This document shows, piece after piece, positions 62,765 through 64,000 of a DNA stretch of 64,000 bases. Source of the stretch: Curtobacterium sp. MCLR17_036 (GTDB lineage: Bacteria; Actinomycetota; Actinomycetes; Actinomycetales; Microbacteriaceae); NCBI RefSeq assembly GCF_003234445.2, contig NZ_CP126269.1:62001-126000 (forward strand), read 5' to 3'. The position numbers and the translations under genes were made by a program. Positions within the stretch are counted from its first letter, which is position 1; the number at the start of each line of letters is the position of its first letter. The notes beneath the pieces were generated by a model. That model was given only the letters and a program-made list of their open reading frames with translations. It was not told the origin of the DNA and made no database searches.

Positions 62765-63442
62765 ATGTCGTCGTTCCGCCACCCCGTCGGCCCCGAGCGC
62801 CCCAGCGTGTACTGGCGCCGCCGGGCCATCGCGCTCGGCGCGGTCCTCGTCGTCGTGATCGTGGTCGTGCTCATCGTGGTGGGCCGCGGCGGGGCAGCCG
62901 AGTCGGCTGCTCCCGGGGCCTCCGGTTCCGCGGAGCCGGCCGCGGGGTCGGGATCGGGTGCGAGCTCCGGTTCGTCGTCGACGGCGACGTCGCGCACGCC
63001 CGCGCCCTCGCGTTCCGCGGCGCCGACCGCCGCCGACGGCGCCGAGTGCACGGCAGACCAGATCGAGCTCGAGCCCGTCCTCGACAAGGAGGCCTACGGC
63101 CCCACCGAGGACCCGAAGATCGCCATGTCGATCACCAACTCCGGCTCGAACAGCTGCCACTGGGACCTCGGCTCGGCGCAGCAGGTCCTGACGATCAGCT
63201 CCGGTGAGGAGCAGTACTGGTCATCGAAGGACTGCCAGACCGGCGGCACCCACCAGGACGTCACCATCAAGGCCGGTCAGACCCTCACCACGCCGGCGAT
63301 CGAGTGGGACCGCACCCGGTCCTCGACGACGACCTGCGACTCGTCGCGGCCGGCCGTCACCGGCGGGGGAGCGAGCTACCACCTGCAGGTCGGGGTGGGG
63401 AAGGTCGAGTCGAAGCGCTCGGCGCAGTTGGTGCTGAACTGA
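62765..63442 (+). CDS. Membrane-anchored secreted protein with DUF4232-like domain
   Basis: Predicted 225 aa from ATG 62765; a TACCCT -10 box ends 6 nt before it. One transmembrane helix (about 20-43, AIALGAVLVVVIVVVLIVVG), a Ser/Ala/Gly/Pro linker (45-95) and a beta-rich domain (97-225) with four cysteines (AECTAD, NSCHWD, KDCQTG, TTCDSS) that may form two disulphides. Function unknown. Confidence 0.82.
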   Translation: MSSFRHPVGPERPSVYWRRRAIALGAVLVVVIVVVLIVVGRGGAAESAAPGASGSAEPAAGSGSGASSGSSSTATSRTPAPSRSAAPTAADGAECTADQIELEPVLDKEAYGPTEDPKIAMSITNSGSNSCHWDLGSAQQVLTISSGEEQYWSSKDCQTGGTHQDVTIKAGQTLTTPAIEWDRTRSSTTTCDSSRPAVTGGGASYHLQVGVGKVESKRSAQLVLN

Positions 63443-63446
63443 GGCT

Positions 63447-63504
63447 GGCGGGGCGCCGGGCGGGGCTTGGCGTTCGGCGGGGCGCCGGGCGGGGCTGGGC
63501 GCTC
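63447..63504. repeat. Two tandem 29-bp GC-rich repeats
   Basis: Unit begins GGCGGGGCGCCGGGCGGGGC; the two copies differ at two positions (TTGGCGTTC against TGGGCGCTC). Just after the secreted-protein gene. Confidence 0.85.
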
Positions 63505-63616
63505 GGGGCTGTTGAGTGTGTCGCGTAAGCGACTGATCTCCGCGGATGGTTCGCGGCACACTGTCGCTTTCGCGGGTCCGTCGCTGCGGTGATGCGGCGC
63601 TCGACGTGCGCACGGA

Positions 63617-63660
63617 CGGACGGGAGGCGCGGTGCCAGCTGGTGCCGCGCCTCCCGTCCG
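63617..63660. repeat. Hairpin family copy C
   Basis: Perfect 16-bp stem (63617-63632/63645-63660) with a 12-nt loop containing CCAGCTGG, as at the centre of copy A. Two stem positions differ from copy A with matching changes in the other arm. Confidence 0.8.
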
Positions 63661-63818
63661 GCGGTGGTCGCGACCAGGGCAGGGTGGCGACGGGCGGGGT
63701 CCCGTTGCTCGGTCGGGTGGTTCGGGGACGCTTCGCACAACCGGAGTGCGTCCACGCCGGGTCGTGTGCCGGTTCCGGTGCACTGTGGTTGTGCGGCGTT
63801 CCCTGCCCGGGGACAGCA

Positions 63819-63852
63819 AACGGCCCCGTCGTCCGAAGACGACGGGGCCGTT
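63819..63852 (-). terminator. Terminator of the cold-shock protein gene
   Basis: Perfect 15-bp stem AACGGCCCCGTCGTC/GACGACGGGGCCGTT with a 4-nt loop, 14 bp after the minus-strand stop; TTTGCTG follows on the minus strand. Confidence 0.85.
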
Positions 63853-63866
63853 CGAAGCTGATGTGA

Positions 63867-64000
63867 TCAGCCGAGGACGGTGATGTTCTCCGCCTGCGGG
63901 CCCTTGCGGCCCTCGGTGATGTCGAACTCCACCTTCTGGTTCTCCTCCAGCGACTTGTAGCCGTTGCCGGCGATCGCGGAGAAGTGCGCGAAGACGTCAG
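63867..64000 (-). CDS. Cold-shock protein, C-terminal part (5' end outside window)
   Basis: Minus strand, frame open to the window edge; 44 codons including the stop are visible. The residues [17 protein letters not shown] contain the RNP2 motif (VFAHF), then [19 protein letters not shown] and ENITVLG, the standard end of CspA-type proteins. The RNP1 part lies outside. It binds single-stranded RNA/DNA. Confidence 0.93.
   Translation of the reverse strand, partial: DVFAHFSAIAGNGYKSLEENQKVEFDITEGRKGPQAENITVLG

Larger units (their letters stand above)
63443..63866. other. 424-bp stretch without a recognised gene
   Basis: Contains two tandem 29-bp repeats (63447-63475 and 63476-63504), hairpin family copy C (63617-63660) and the cold-shock gene terminator (63819-63852). 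No open frame looks like protein. Confidence 0.6.

Noticed and set aside
63546..63866. Overlapping short frames downstream of the secreted-protein gene
   Set aside because: They span two hairpins and the cold-shock terminator and have no start signals or protein-like composition.

Overview
The window is about 64 kb of very GC-rich, densely packed chromosome from an actinobacterium. Several things point to the family Microbacteriaceae, probably Curtobacterium or a close relative. These are the complete coproporphyrin-type haem cluster, the tilS-hpt-ftsH-fol-PH-DUF2520-lysS block, UVR-containing ClpC, a 6C RNA downstream of clpC, RipA-like wall hydrolases, and many genes whose start codon sits 6-7 nt after a TANNNT -10 box (leaderless transcripts). 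The genus is an inference from gene content. No phage, transposon, CRISPR array or plasmid gene was seen, so this looks like core chromosome with small accessory modules.

Layout. 1-8017: haem biosynthesis on the + strand (hemY 3' end, three small envelope genes, hemQ, hemH, hemC, hemD, hemB, hemL), closed by a perfect 18-bp bidirectional hairpin. 8099-13993: mostly minus-strand genes: a PQG-repeat membrane protein; an operon of a GntR regulator, a fused double GntR-like protein and an orphan ABC ATPase; an AcuI-type reductase; phosphofructokinase. 14065-19308: an AlkA-like glycosylase, an epimerase, a protein phosphatase, an LCP ligase and an alpha/beta hydrolase. 19298-23550: a minus-strand operon of HutC-type regulator, ADP-ribosylglycohydrolase, NCS1 permease and PfkB kinase, which looks like salvage of an N-ribosylated compound. 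23688-29616: a TetR/QorB divergent pair with clear operators, then MarR divergent from the large putA. 29756-33449: small unknown proteins, an SDR, DUF2071, a nitroreductase. 33460-36263: Lrp regulator divergent from a DDAH-type hydrolase and ornithine aminotransferase. Its product, glutamate semialdehyde, is a substrate of PutA, so the two regions form one arginine/ornithine/proline catabolic route.

36366-42327: an epimerase, an aldo/keto reductase, a Glu-Asp-Phe tRNA operon on the minus strand, and two tandem secreted wall hydrolases (M23 and NlpC/P60) that share a coiled-coil N-terminus. 42481-54178: pyrophosphatase (minus), then tilS, hpt, ftsH, folP-folB-folK, DUF3180, two PH-domain membrane proteins, DUF2520 and lysS. 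folE and panC/panD, often found in this block in relatives, are absent here. 54386-64000: a 43-aa protein, a group-2 type sigma-70 factor, NAD kinase, an orphan double Clp-N protein next to clpC, a 6C RNA, a hydrolase, an SRPBCC protein, ArgA-type GNAT, a secreted protein, and the 3' part of a cold-shock gene.

The observations most worth following are the fused double GntR-like protein beside its single-copy paralogue, the stand-alone Clp-N protein next to clpC, the ribosyl-hydrolase/permease/kinase operon, two families of dispersed intergenic palindromes with compensatory changes, and the large set of leaderless starts.
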